Shown here piece after piece: positions 1-4,599 of a stretch of DNA of 5,215 bases; positions within the stretch are counted from its first letter, which is position 1; the number at the start of each line of letters is the position of its first letter. Origin of the DNA: Pseudomonadota bacterium (GTDB taxonomy: Bacteria > Desulfobacterota > Syntrophia > Syntrophales > JADFWA01); assembly GCA_030610915.1 (NCBI GenBank), contig JAUWQS010000151.1:1-5215 (forward strand). The letters run 5' to 3'. The notes below the pieces were generated by a model. The model saw nothing but the letters and a program-made list of their open reading frames with translations, made no database searches and was not told the origin of the DNA. The position numbers and the translations under genes are program-made.

Positions 1-130
1 CTATCCTCCCGACGGTTTCCTGTATGATTGTCTTTTTACCTGTGACGTCCAGCAGGTGTTTTGGCATCTTCTCCCTGCTTTTAGGCCAGAATCTGGCACC
101 CCTGCCTCCCGCCATGATTACTGCGTACAT
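1..130 (-). CDS. manC: Mannose-1-phosphate guanylyltransferase, N-terminal fragment (cut by window edge)
   Basis: Only the first 43 codons are present; the frame is open at position 1. The start is the ATG at 130-128, reading MYAVIMAGGRGARFWPKSRE and then KMPKHLLDV. This is the N-terminal nucleotide-binding signature of sugar-1-phosphate nucleotidyltransferases: a hydrophobic strand, then GGxGxRxWPxSR (residues 8-19) and PKHLL (23-27). The W-P-x-S-R and P-K-x-L/F-L pattern is typical of mannose-1-phosphate guanylyltransferases, which make GDP-mannose from GTP and mannose-1-phosphate in the cytoplasm; glucose-1-phosphate enzymes usually differ here. A Shine-Dalgarno AGGAG lies 9 nt upstream. 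The gene is 343 nt downstream of the aldolase stop, across a repeat-rich gap, so it probably has its own promoter. I could not place one convincingly. The family is fairly sure; the substrate is less so, because the catalytic and any C-terminal isomerase domains lie outside the window. Confidence 0.8.
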   Translation of the reverse strand, partial: MYAVIMAGGRGARFWPKSREKMPKHLLDVTGKKTIIQETVGRI

Positions 131-139
131 ATTTTTTAA

Positions 140-144
140 CTCCT
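140..144 (-). promoter_or_regulatory. Ribosome binding site of manC
   Basis: Minus-strand AGGAG followed by a 9-nt A/T-rich spacer and the ATG at 130. It supports this start for the partial nucleotidyltransferase. Confidence 0.6.
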
Positions 145-195
145 AAGCCGGAAGAGCTGAAAGCTCAAAGCCTGTAGCCGCTCACGGCTTGAAAT

Positions 196-247
196 TAGAA
201 ATTAGAAATTCGGGAGAAAAGCATGAAGGCCAAATTTCCAATTTCTA
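196..247. repeat. A/T-rich inverted repeat (TAGAAATTAGAAATT type)
   Basis: The left arm 196-210 reads TAGAAATTAGAAATT. The right arm 233-247 is its reverse complement with one mismatch. The left arm sits within a short direct repeat of GAAATTA (191-210). The loop is 22 nt. No coding role is seen; the arms look like the decaying ends of a short palindromic element. Confidence 0.6.
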
Positions 248-271
248 TTTTCGTAACACTTTAGCTGTTTA

Positions 272-331
272 AACTCCCCCTTTAAAAAAGGGGGAAATTA
301 TAAGGTTCTCTCATTTTTTAAAGGGGGAGTT
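272..331. repeat. 18-nt perfect inverted repeat with internal CCCCCTTT/AAAGGGGG palindrome
   Basis: Positions 272-289 (AACTCCCCCTTTAAAAAA) and 314-331 are perfect reverse complements separated by 24 nt. The left arm also begins its own compact palindrome, CCCCC-TTT...AAA-GGGGG, at 276-294. The right side continues into TAGAGGGGATTTT (331-343). Such C5T3/A3G5 sequences with AGAGGGGATTTT-like flanks are common as dispersed, transposase-free repeats in environmental bacterial genomes; that comparison is from memory. No transposase is encoded here, so if mobile it is a non-autonomous remnant. Confidence 0.65.
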
Positions 332-362
332 AGAGGGGATTTTGGTGGTAATCATTACTTAG

Positions 363-429
363 CCTGGTTCCCATGCTCCAGCGTGGAAACCACACGGTAT
401 GCATTCCCACGCTGGAGCATAGGAACGAG
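363..429. repeat. Large hairpin-forming inverted repeat (TGCTCCAGCGTGG arms)
   Basis: The left arm 363-386 contains GGTTCCCATGCTCCAGCGTGG. The right arm 407-429 is its reverse complement with two mismatches. The loop is 20 nt. Either strand could form a stem of more than 20 bp. It lies 45 nt past the aldolase stop, so as RNA it could protect or end that mRNA, but no U-tract follows it on the minus strand. The GTTCCCA(N)GCTCC...GGAGC(N)TGGGAAC pattern resembles repeats dispersed in many bacterial genomes (recalled, not searched). Confidence 0.7.
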
Positions 430-442
430 AAATGCCGCTCGC

Positions 443-483
443 CTTTGAGCTTTCACCTTTGAGCTCAGAGCTTTCAGCTTTCA
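443..483. repeat. Degenerate CTTTGAGCTTTCA repeats spanning the aldolase stop codon
   Basis: The unit CTTTGAGCTTTCA (443-455) recurs in variant form at 457-467 (CTTTGAGCTCA) and 469-483 (AGCTTTCAGCTTTCA). A perfect inverted copy of the first unit lies at 158-170. The aldolase stop (TGA, complement of 474-476) falls inside the array, so the last residues of that protein may come from the repeat. Confidence 0.5.
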
Positions 484-1868
484 AGGGAACGAGGAGCCTC
501 TGAAGGCACATCCACGGGCTTCACAAACCTATCGACGACATCCTTTGTGTTCAATATATTCAACTTGTTAAACAAAAAAGAAAACTTATCTTCCAACTCT
601 TCTCCGATCGCCTTTCGAACCTCCGAAGGAAGTCCCCACATCTCCTTTTTGAAAGGACCGATTCCCTTCTTTCTGGTCTTATATATAAACTGCTCTTCTG
701 TATCTCCCTCTTTCCTTTCGCCGCTCAGCTCAGTACTTATATAATTATAGATTCTTTCTCTCAATTCTGCCGGAAAAACTTTGCTGTCGTAAATAATATT
801 CTGGAATCCCGTTGCGAGATGGATCTCGGCAGCCCCTGTCTCCGGAAATTTATCAAATACCTCATCCGGGAGAGTGGAGGCGCCGTGCTGGACGGCGCCG
901 GAAAGACCATATTCGGCTCTGGCGGCGTTAGAGAGTTTTTTTAGTGTATCGAAGTCGATCTTCACTTTGGCAATCGTTCCGTCCGGCAGAGGCACTCCGC
1001 CGTGTGTGGCTCCGGTCTGCACGCTGATCTTGCTGATTCCATTCGATCCTTCTCTTTTTTTATTCAGCTCTTCAAGATAACCATCCATGAAAGCCCGCAG
1101 TTCACCAACTGTACTGTTTTTTTTCCCTATTTCTCCAATCTCACCACCAACAGAAATCGTAATTCCCTCAGGTTCCAGGTCACGAATCAGGGCGGTCATA
1201 TCGGCCGCAATGGTATAATTCTTTTCCTGCTGTTCCTTAATTGTGGCTTTACTCAAATCCACCACCGTAGAGGTATCAATATCAATATTATAGAACCCGC
1301 CTTCAATTCCTTTTTCTATTAGATCCTGGATAGCCTCGATCTCTTTGTTGGGATCCACGGCAAATTTCTTTGCGTTAATCTGGAAATGATCACCCTGAAT
1401 AAATAAAGGGCCACGGAATCCCGACTTAATGGCGGCGGCAGTAACTGCGGAAGTGTATTCGACCGGTGTCTGATCAGTATATCCGATTTCCGAACGGGCG
1501 ATCTCAAATATAAGCGCCCCTATATTTCCCTTGATCGCAGAGCGAAAAACCGCCTGGGCGGAATCATAGGTTAACCCACGCAGATTAATGGCAGGAACTG
1601 TGAATCCCGACACATCCCCTCTTCCCATGGCTTCATAGAGAGATTGAATCGATGCTGGAATAATGCCAAGGGAAGCTCCAGCCCGCATGATAAGCCAGGC
1701 GGCGGCCTTTGCAATCTCCTTTTGGGGGCTGAAGATGGCGGAATAGATCAGGTCATCGACCAGCCTGCTTCGGAGCCTATCTTCATCCAGTACCGTAACA
1801 TCATTACCTGCAACCTCTAATATTCCCCCCATTTCCCTCTTCAACCGGTCAATGTTTTCATAAATCAT
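474..1868 (-). CDS. Class II fructose-bisphosphate aldolase family protein
   Basis: The protein has 464 residues from the ATG at 1868. A GTG at 1877 in the same frame would add three residues, but it lies inside the Shine-Dalgarno GAGGTGA (1880-1874), which is correctly spaced only for the ATG. Counting from the ATG, the landmarks match class II, zinc-dependent aldolases: QGDHFQ with D160 (catalytic acid equivalent) and H161 (metal), NIDIDTS at 194-200, VGGEIGEIG with E243 (metal), TGATHGG with H289 (metal), QHGASTLPDE with H328 (metal), and EIHLATGFQN near 348-357, equivalent to the KINIxT strand. The family condenses or splits ketose bisphosphates, typically fructose-1,6-bisphosphate from dihydroxyacetone phosphate and glyceraldehyde-3-phosphate, in the cytoplasm. 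The protein is about 100 residues longer than typical class II enzymes, with about 85 N-terminal residues before the barrel and a charged C-terminal tail. Lying 59 nt after fbp, it most likely serves gluconeogenesis. A tagatose-bisphosphate or other ketose-bisphosphate substrate is possible. Confidence 0.85.
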   Translation of the reverse strand: MIYENIDRLKREMGGILEVAGNDVTVLDEDRLRSRLVDDLIYSAIFSPQKEIAKAAAWLIMRAGASLGIIPASIQSLYEAMGRGDVSGFTVPAINLRGLTYDSAQAVFRSAIKGNIGALIFEIARSEIGYTDQTPVEYTSAVTAAAIKSGFRGPLFIQGDHFQINAKKFAVDPNKEIEAIQDLIEKGIEGGFYNIDIDTSTVVDLSKATIKEQQEKNYTIAADMTALIRDLEPEGITISVGGEIGEIGKKNSTVGELRAFMDGYLEELNKKREGSNGISKISVQTGATHGGVPLPDGTIAKVKIDFDTLKKLSNAARAEYGLSGAVQHGASTLPDEVFDKFPETGAAEIHLATGFQNIIYDSKVFPAELRERIYNYISTELSGERKEGDTEEQFIYKTRKKGIGPFKKEMWGLPSEVRKAIGEELEDKFSFLFNKLNILNTKDVVDRFVKPVDVPSEAPRSLES

Positions 1869-1873
1869 TATTC

Positions 1874-1880
1874 TCACCTC
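1874..1880 (-). promoter_or_regulatory. Ribosome binding site deciding the aldolase start
   Basis: GAGGTGA on the minus strand, 5 nt before the ATG at 1868. The alternative in-frame GTG (1877-1875) is part of this motif itself and has no separate upstream site, so the ATG three codons later is the better start. Confidence 0.7.
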
Positions 1881-1882
1881 TC

Positions 1883-1918
1883 GAAGGCCTTTGGAAGGCC
1901 TTTGGGGCCTGACCCCAA
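1883..1918. repeat. Two tandem 11-mers abutting a GGGGYCTGACCCC palindrome (copy A)
   Basis: GAAGGCCTTTG occurs twice, perfectly and back to back (1883-1893 and 1894-1904); each contains the palindrome AAGGCCTT. It runs directly into TTGGGGCCTGACCCCAA (1902-1918), a near-perfect hairpin with one changed base relative to TTGGGGTC-T-GACCCCAA. The array fills the gap between the fbp stop and the aldolase ribosome binding site. No T-run follows in the direction of transcription, so it is not a classical terminator. Confidence 0.7.
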
Positions 1919-1927
1919 TTTAAAAAC

Positions 1928-2860
1928 TCAAACCAAAAACTCCTTTGCCTTTTCTACCTCAAACCGGCTCCCGATATAGATGGGTGACCGCTGGCTCAGT
2001 TTCTCAGGTTCGATTGACAGGATGTCCTCTTTGCCGTTTGTGGCCATTCCTCCTGCCTGCTCCATGATATATGCCATAGGTTGAAGCTCGAAAATGAGCC
2101 TCAATTTCCCATTTGGACTTCCTTTTACGGAAGGATAGGTAAAGATTCCTCCTCTTTTGATTAAAACCTGGTTGATGTCAGGCACAAAACCTCCGCTGTA
2201 ACGCAGTTTGTACCCTTCCCTTTCAAGGTATTCCACAAATTTCAAATGTTCAGGAGTCCAGTCCCTCCTTATTCCTCCTAAACTATAAATATTCCCCCTC
2301 TCCTTTAAGGTGATATTTTCCTCCGATAAAACGTATTCTCCCTCTCTATTCAGGACAAACTCGTGTGTTCCTTTACCCGTAGAATATACCATCGTAATAA
2401 GGGGACCATAAGTAATATACATCGCTGCCACGAGACTGCTTTTGTCCCCATCTAAAACAGGAGTATTGTGAATGCCAATGATCGTCCCGATTGCCAGATT
2501 GGTATCCACAAGAGAAGAGCCGTCTAATGGATCTGCGGTCACAAAATATTCTTCTTCCCCCTTTCCTATGTGCGTCACGGTATCCTGTTCTTCGGAGGAG
2601 TATTCCCGCACAAACCCCGAAAACCTGAGTCGATTCTGGAGTATTTCATCGGAACTCTTATCCAGGGCAAGCTGCTCTTCGCCATAAATATTCTTGGTGC
2701 CGGCAAATTTTCGATTAGACTCCTTGATTCTGGCCGAGATGTATTTTCCTGTCACCGCTATCTGCCATATTAACCGGCGCAGATCAGGCTCAATACCTGC
2801 CATCCACATGTGACGTCGTAAATCAACAGAATTCCAGGATTCATCCGATATATTTTCCAT
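1928..2860 (-). CDS. fbp: Fructose-1,6-bisphosphatase, class I
   Basis: The protein has 310 residues from the ATG at 2860, preceded by AAAGGA at 6-nt spacing. The reading frame stays open to 3157, but the extra sequence is translated tRNA-Leu and overlaps murI, so a longer start is wrong. It hydrolyses fructose-1,6-bisphosphate to fructose-6-phosphate, the committed gluconeogenic step, in the cytoplasm. Family landmarks are in order: GEEQLALD (60-67, like the usual NxxGExxKxLD), SSEE (88-91, the metal-binding SEE), ADPLDGSS (109-116, with D110 and D113), NLAIGTIIGI (121-130), RYSGGFVPDINQ (220-231) then GGIFTYP (237-243), and LRLIFELQPMAYIMEQAGG (253-271, with E258 as the metal-ligand equivalent). 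The length is normal to slightly short for the class. The residues around RYSGG differ from the usual RYIGSxVADxHR, marking a divergent branch, but the metal and catalytic set is complete. It is followed by the aldolase and preceded by tRNA-Leu, with which it may share a promoter. Confidence 0.93.
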   Translation of the reverse strand: MENISDESWNSVDLRRHMWMAGIEPDLRRLIWQIAVTGKYISARIKESNRKFAGTKNIYGEEQLALDKSSDEILQNRLRFSGFVREYSSEEQDTVTHIGKGEEEYFVTADPLDGSSLVDTNLAIGTIIGIHNTPVLDGDKSSLVAAMYITYGPLITMVYSTGKGTHEFVLNREGEYVLSEENITLKERGNIYSLGGIRRDWTPEHLKFVEYLEREGYKLRYSGGFVPDINQVLIKRGGIFTYPSVKGSPNGKLRLIFELQPMAYIMEQAGGMATNGKEDILSIEPEKLSQRSPIYIGSRFEVEKAKEFLV

Positions 2861-2866
2861 GTTTAA

Positions 2867-2872
2867 TCCTTT
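2867..2872 (-). promoter_or_regulatory. Ribosome binding site of fbp
   Basis: AAAGGA on the minus strand, 6 nt before the ATG at 2860. It lies in the 29-nt gap between the tRNA CCA end and the start codon and confirms that fbp begins after the tRNA. Confidence 0.65.
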
Positions 2873-2889
2873 CTCTGGCAAATGCCAAA

Positions 2890-2976
2890 TGGTGCCGAAG
2901 CCGGGATTTGAACCCGGACAAGCTTGAGCTCCCCAGACCCTGAACCTGGCGCGTCTACCAATTCCGCCACTTCGGC
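2890..2976 (-). tRNA. tRNA-Leu (anticodon CAG)
   Basis: An 87-nt class II tRNA including an encoded CCA end. The acceptor stem is GCCGAAG paired with CTTCGGC, followed by discriminator A and CCA. The D-arm region GCGGAATTGGTAGACGC is the typical bacterial tRNA-Leu sequence. The anticodon arm is CCAGG-TTCAGGG-TCTGG, with CAG in the loop reading CUG codons. A long variable arm of the leucine type (GGAGCTCAAGCTT region) follows, then the T arm with GGTTCAAATCC. Size and layout match the corresponding E. coli tRNA-Leu. It lies between murI and fbp on the same strand, with a promoter candidate immediately upstream. Confidence 0.97.
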
Positions 2977-2984
2977 ACTCTATA

Positions 2985-3013
2985 ACCATATCCAATTTAC
3001 CCTGAATTGTCAA
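2985..3013 (-). promoter_or_regulatory. Sigma70-type promoter for tRNA-Leu (and possibly fbp-aldolase)
   Basis: On the minus strand a perfect -35 box TTGACA (3013-3008) is followed by a 17-nt spacer and TATGGT (2990-2985). The latter matches the -10 consensus at four of six positions, including the key first, second and last. A start about 7 nt downstream falls near 2978, only 1-2 nt before the mature tRNA 5' end (2976), a common layout for bacterial tRNA promoters. The site is in the gap between the murI stop and the tRNA. Confidence 0.65.
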
Positions 3014-3021
3014 GTTCACAT

Positions 3022-3031
3022 GGGTCAGACC
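3022..3031. repeat. Decayed GGGGTCAGACCCC palindrome (copy B)
   Basis: GGGTCAGACC followed by T is a shortened form of the palindrome seen in full at 3855-3871 and 4579-4591. It lies directly after the murI stop codon (3033-3035). Alone it would be chance-level, but its place at a gene end agrees with the other copies. Confidence 0.4.
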
Positions 3032-3032
3032 T

Positions 3033-3842
3033 TCAGAGAGCAACAAGCCTCGACTGTATTGGCTGCCCATAAAAACCACGGGCCATGCGATCGAATCGTT
3101 CAGAAACATCGGTTGTAAGAAAAACTCGGGTTGAACCCTTTGTAAGTCTTCTTTCAATCTCCGGATGCCTCAGGAGATAATCTTTGAGCTTTTTGGCCAC
3201 GATATACCCCTGTTCGAGAATGGTTACATCCGGGGGAACATGCCTTTCAAGCATCCGGTAAAGGATTGGATAATGTGTGCAGGCAAGAAGAAGGGTATCA
3301 ATGTCCTTATCCTGATCAAATAATTCCTTCAGGTATCTCCTGACAATCATCTCAGTCCCCTCCCAGTCCTGTTCCCCTGCTTCAATGATCGGGACAAGAA
3401 GGGGGCAGGCCTGCTGAAAGATATCGATAGAATTGTTCAATTTGTTGATTTCTCTGGTGTAAGCCCGGGATGCGACAACCCTTTCAGTTGCCAGTAAGCC
3501 CACCTTATTGCTTGTGGTTCTTTCAACGACCTCTTCAACACTTGGCCGGACGACACCAAGAACTCTTCTCTCAGGATATGTCATAGGCAGATATTCCTGT
3601 TGAATTCTCCGAAGCGCCCTGGCAGATACAGTGTTACATGCGGTAATAATCAGTGGACATCCTTCTCTGAAGAGAAAAGCCACCGCCTGCTTCGTAAACT
3701 CATAAACTATTCTCTCAGAGCGATCTCCATAAGGCACTCTCGCATTGTCACCGAGATAGAGATAGTTATATTCGGGAAGCTCTGCCACAATGCTTTTCAA
3801 TACCGTCAAACCACCAAAACCGGAGTCAAAAACGCCTATCAT
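3033..3842 (-). CDS. murI: Glutamate racemase
   Basis: The protein has 269 residues from the ATG at 3842, a normal MurI length. It interconverts L- and D-glutamate in the cytoplasm; D-glutamate is built into the peptidoglycan stem peptide. Family motifs are clear: GVFDSGFGGLTVL (3-15) with D6 and S7, YLGDNARVPYG (29-39), TACNTVSA (67-74) with the first catalytic cysteine C69, and LLLACTHYPIL (184-194) with the second catalytic cysteine C188 and H190. All residues of the two-base, cofactor-independent mechanism are present. The start overlaps the 3' end of the echA-like frame by 17 nt, and only a weak GGTGA precedes it, so translation may be coupled to the upstream gene. The stop is followed at once by a decayed palindrome and then the tRNA promoter, so the upstream unit probably ends here, although no T-run terminator is visible. 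Confidence 0.95.
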   Translation of the reverse strand: MIGVFDSGFGGLTVLKSIVAELPEYNYLYLGDNARVPYGDRSERIVYEFTKQAVAFLFREGCPLIITACNTVSARALRRIQQEYLPMTYPERRVLGVVRPSVEEVVERTTSNKVGLLATERVVASRAYTREINKLNNSIDIFQQACPLLVPIIEAGEQDWEGTEMIVRRYLKELFDQDKDIDTLLLACTHYPILYRMLERHVPPDVTILEQGYIVAKKLKDYLLRHPEIERRLTKGSTRVFLTTDVSERFDRMARGFYGQPIQSRLVAL

Positions 3843-4560
3843 AAGTCACCATTTGCGGGGTCAGACCCCGCGCTTTGAACTCTTTACGTTCATGAGCAAG
3901 GGCTTTGTCTAAGGATGCATTATTTTTGTACTCGATCAAGTCCTTTACAACTGCCAGCATATCCTGTTTAACAGCGCATATATCCGCTGCTATCTGTTTC
4001 GCGCGCGGCACAAGCTCCTCCTGAGGAACCACCTCATTTACAAGACCGTATTGCAGGGCCTCCCCGGCGGAAATGAACTGACAGGTAAAGGACATCTGCT
4101 TAGCCTTTCGCTGACCGACTGCCTGCTGGAGGAGCTGTGTCATCCCCCATCCCGGATGGATTCCCACCTTTGCATGGGTATCAGCAAAAGAGGCTTGTTC
4201 GGAGGCAATGAGAAAATCACAGTTCAGAGCAATCTCAAAACCACCTGTGATGGCATGACCATTAATTGCTCCTATTATGGGTTTTTTACAGGCAGAAATT
4301 ACGTCCGAAAAGTCCCTCCCGTCACCACCGGCATCAAAAAGATTATCAGTCTCAAGCGCCGCAAGGTCAAGACCGGAACAGAATGATCTACCTTTGCCGG
4401 TAATTATTGCAACTTTAATGTCATCATTGCCGGCAACTTCATCTAAGTAATTATAGAGATGCTTCAGTAGATCCTGATTAATGGCGTTGCGCCTATCGGG
4501 ACGATTTAAGTAAATAATGGCTATCCCGTTTTCAACCTCGAACAGTACCGACTTTTCCAT
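3826..4560 (-). CDS. Crotonase-superfamily protein (enoyl-CoA hydratase/isomerase-like)
   Basis: The protein has 244 residues from the ATG at 4560, with a strong AAGGAG 7 nt upstream. The crotonase fold is evident: NRPDRRNAIN (19-28), CSGLDLAAL (61-69), whose backbone forms half of the CoA-thioester oxyanion hole, and NGHAITGGFEIALNCDFLIAS (100-120), with G106-G107 as the other half and E109 as the first catalytic glutamate. The second hydratase glutamate (Glu164 in the mammalian enzyme) is replaced: the aligned segment is FADTHAKVGIHPGWG (125-139), with H129 at that place. Hydratase activity is therefore doubtful, and an isomerase or other acyl-CoA lyase-type reaction is possible. The FADTH...GWG pattern marks a recognised crotonase subgroup (recalled). 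The last 13-15 residues come from a palindromic repeat and from the murI start region and look acquired. Its neighbour is an MBL-fold hydrolase; both could act on thioesters, but this is only suggestive. Confidence 0.85.
   Translation of the reverse strand: MEKSVLFEVENGIAIIYLNRPDRRNAINQDLLKHLYNYLDEVAGNDDIKVAIITGKGRSFCSGLDLAALETDNLFDAGGDGRDFSDVISACKKPIIGAINGHAITGGFEIALNCDFLIASEQASFADTHAKVGIHPGWGMTQLLQQAVGQRKAKQMSFTCQFISAGEALQYGLVNEVVPQEELVPRAKQIAADICAVKQDMLAVVKDLIEYKNNASLDKALAHERKEFKARGLTPQMVTYDRRF
3855..3871. repeat. GCGGGGTC-A-GACCCCGC palindrome inside the echA-like 3' end (copy C)
   Basis: A perfect palindrome with 8-bp arms and a single central base. It lies within the echA-like coding sequence, covering codons of about residues 230-236, and ends 12 nt before the murI start codon in the direction of transcription. 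In RNA it would form a very stable hairpin close to the murI start. No U-tract follows. Confidence 0.75.
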
Positions 4561-4567
4561 ACTTAAT

Positions 4568-4573
4568 CTCCTT
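4568..4573 (-). promoter_or_regulatory. Ribosome binding site of the echA-like gene
   Basis: AAGGAG on the minus strand, 7 nt before the ATG at 4560. It is the strongest Shine-Dalgarno in the window and begins 5 nt after palindrome copy D. Confidence 0.75.
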
Positions 4574-4578
4574 CAGTT

Positions 4579-4591
4579 GGGGTCTGACCCC
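4579..4591. repeat. GGGGTC-T-GACCCC palindrome between hydrolase and echA-like gene (copy D)
   Basis: A perfect palindrome with 6-bp arms and one central base, in the 39-nt gap between the hydrolase stop (4600) and the echA-like start. It leaves the ribosome binding site free. No T-run follows on the minus strand, so it is not a standard terminator and the two genes can still be cotranscribed. Confidence 0.7.
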
Positions 4592-4599
4592 GAGATAAC

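Larger units (their letters stand above)
131..473. other. Gene-free, repeat-rich intergenic region between aldolase and manC
   Basis: No convincing coding frame is seen on either strand in these 343 nt. The stretch is packed with inverted repeats listed separately: a GAAATTA-type pair (196-247), an 18-nt C5T3A6-type pair (272-331), and a 22-24-nt hairpin (363-429). A 13-nt perfect inverted pair encloses them all: TGAAAGCTCAAAG at 158-170 and its complement at 443-455. A small hairpin with 5-bp arms (AGCCG/CGGCT, 176-189) is also present. None of the hairpins is followed by a clear T-run on the minus strand, so no classical intrinsic terminator for the aldolase gene can be pointed to, although strong hairpins may still end or stabilise the transcript. 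The manC promoter should lie here but is not recognisable. Confidence 0.7.

Noticed and set aside
158..455. The repeat cluster as a CRISPR array.
   Set aside because: The repeats are inverted pairs of different sequence and spacing, not regularly spaced direct copies of one unit, and no cas gene is present.
1319..1507. Minus-strand open frame of 62 codons inside the aldolase gene.
   Set aside because: It is a shifted frame of a clearly recognised gene, with a low-complexity Arg/Ser/Leu-rich product and no ribosome binding site of note.
2890..2976. tRNA-Leu as an integration site for a genomic island.
   Set aside because: I saw no second copy of the tRNA 3' end, no integrase, and housekeeping genes on both sides.
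2861..3157. N-terminal extension of the fbp reading frame up to a start at 3157 (409 residues).
   Set aside because: The extra residues, including GGIGRRARF and GSNPGFGT, are a translation of the tRNA-Leu gene and of the antisense-free murI 3' end in another frame. The ATG at 2860 has its own ribosome binding site and gives the normal FBPase length.
3855..4591. Palindromes C and D as rho-independent terminators.
   Set aside because: Neither is followed by a T-run in the direction of transcription. C lies within a coding sequence, and D is followed directly by a ribosome binding site.
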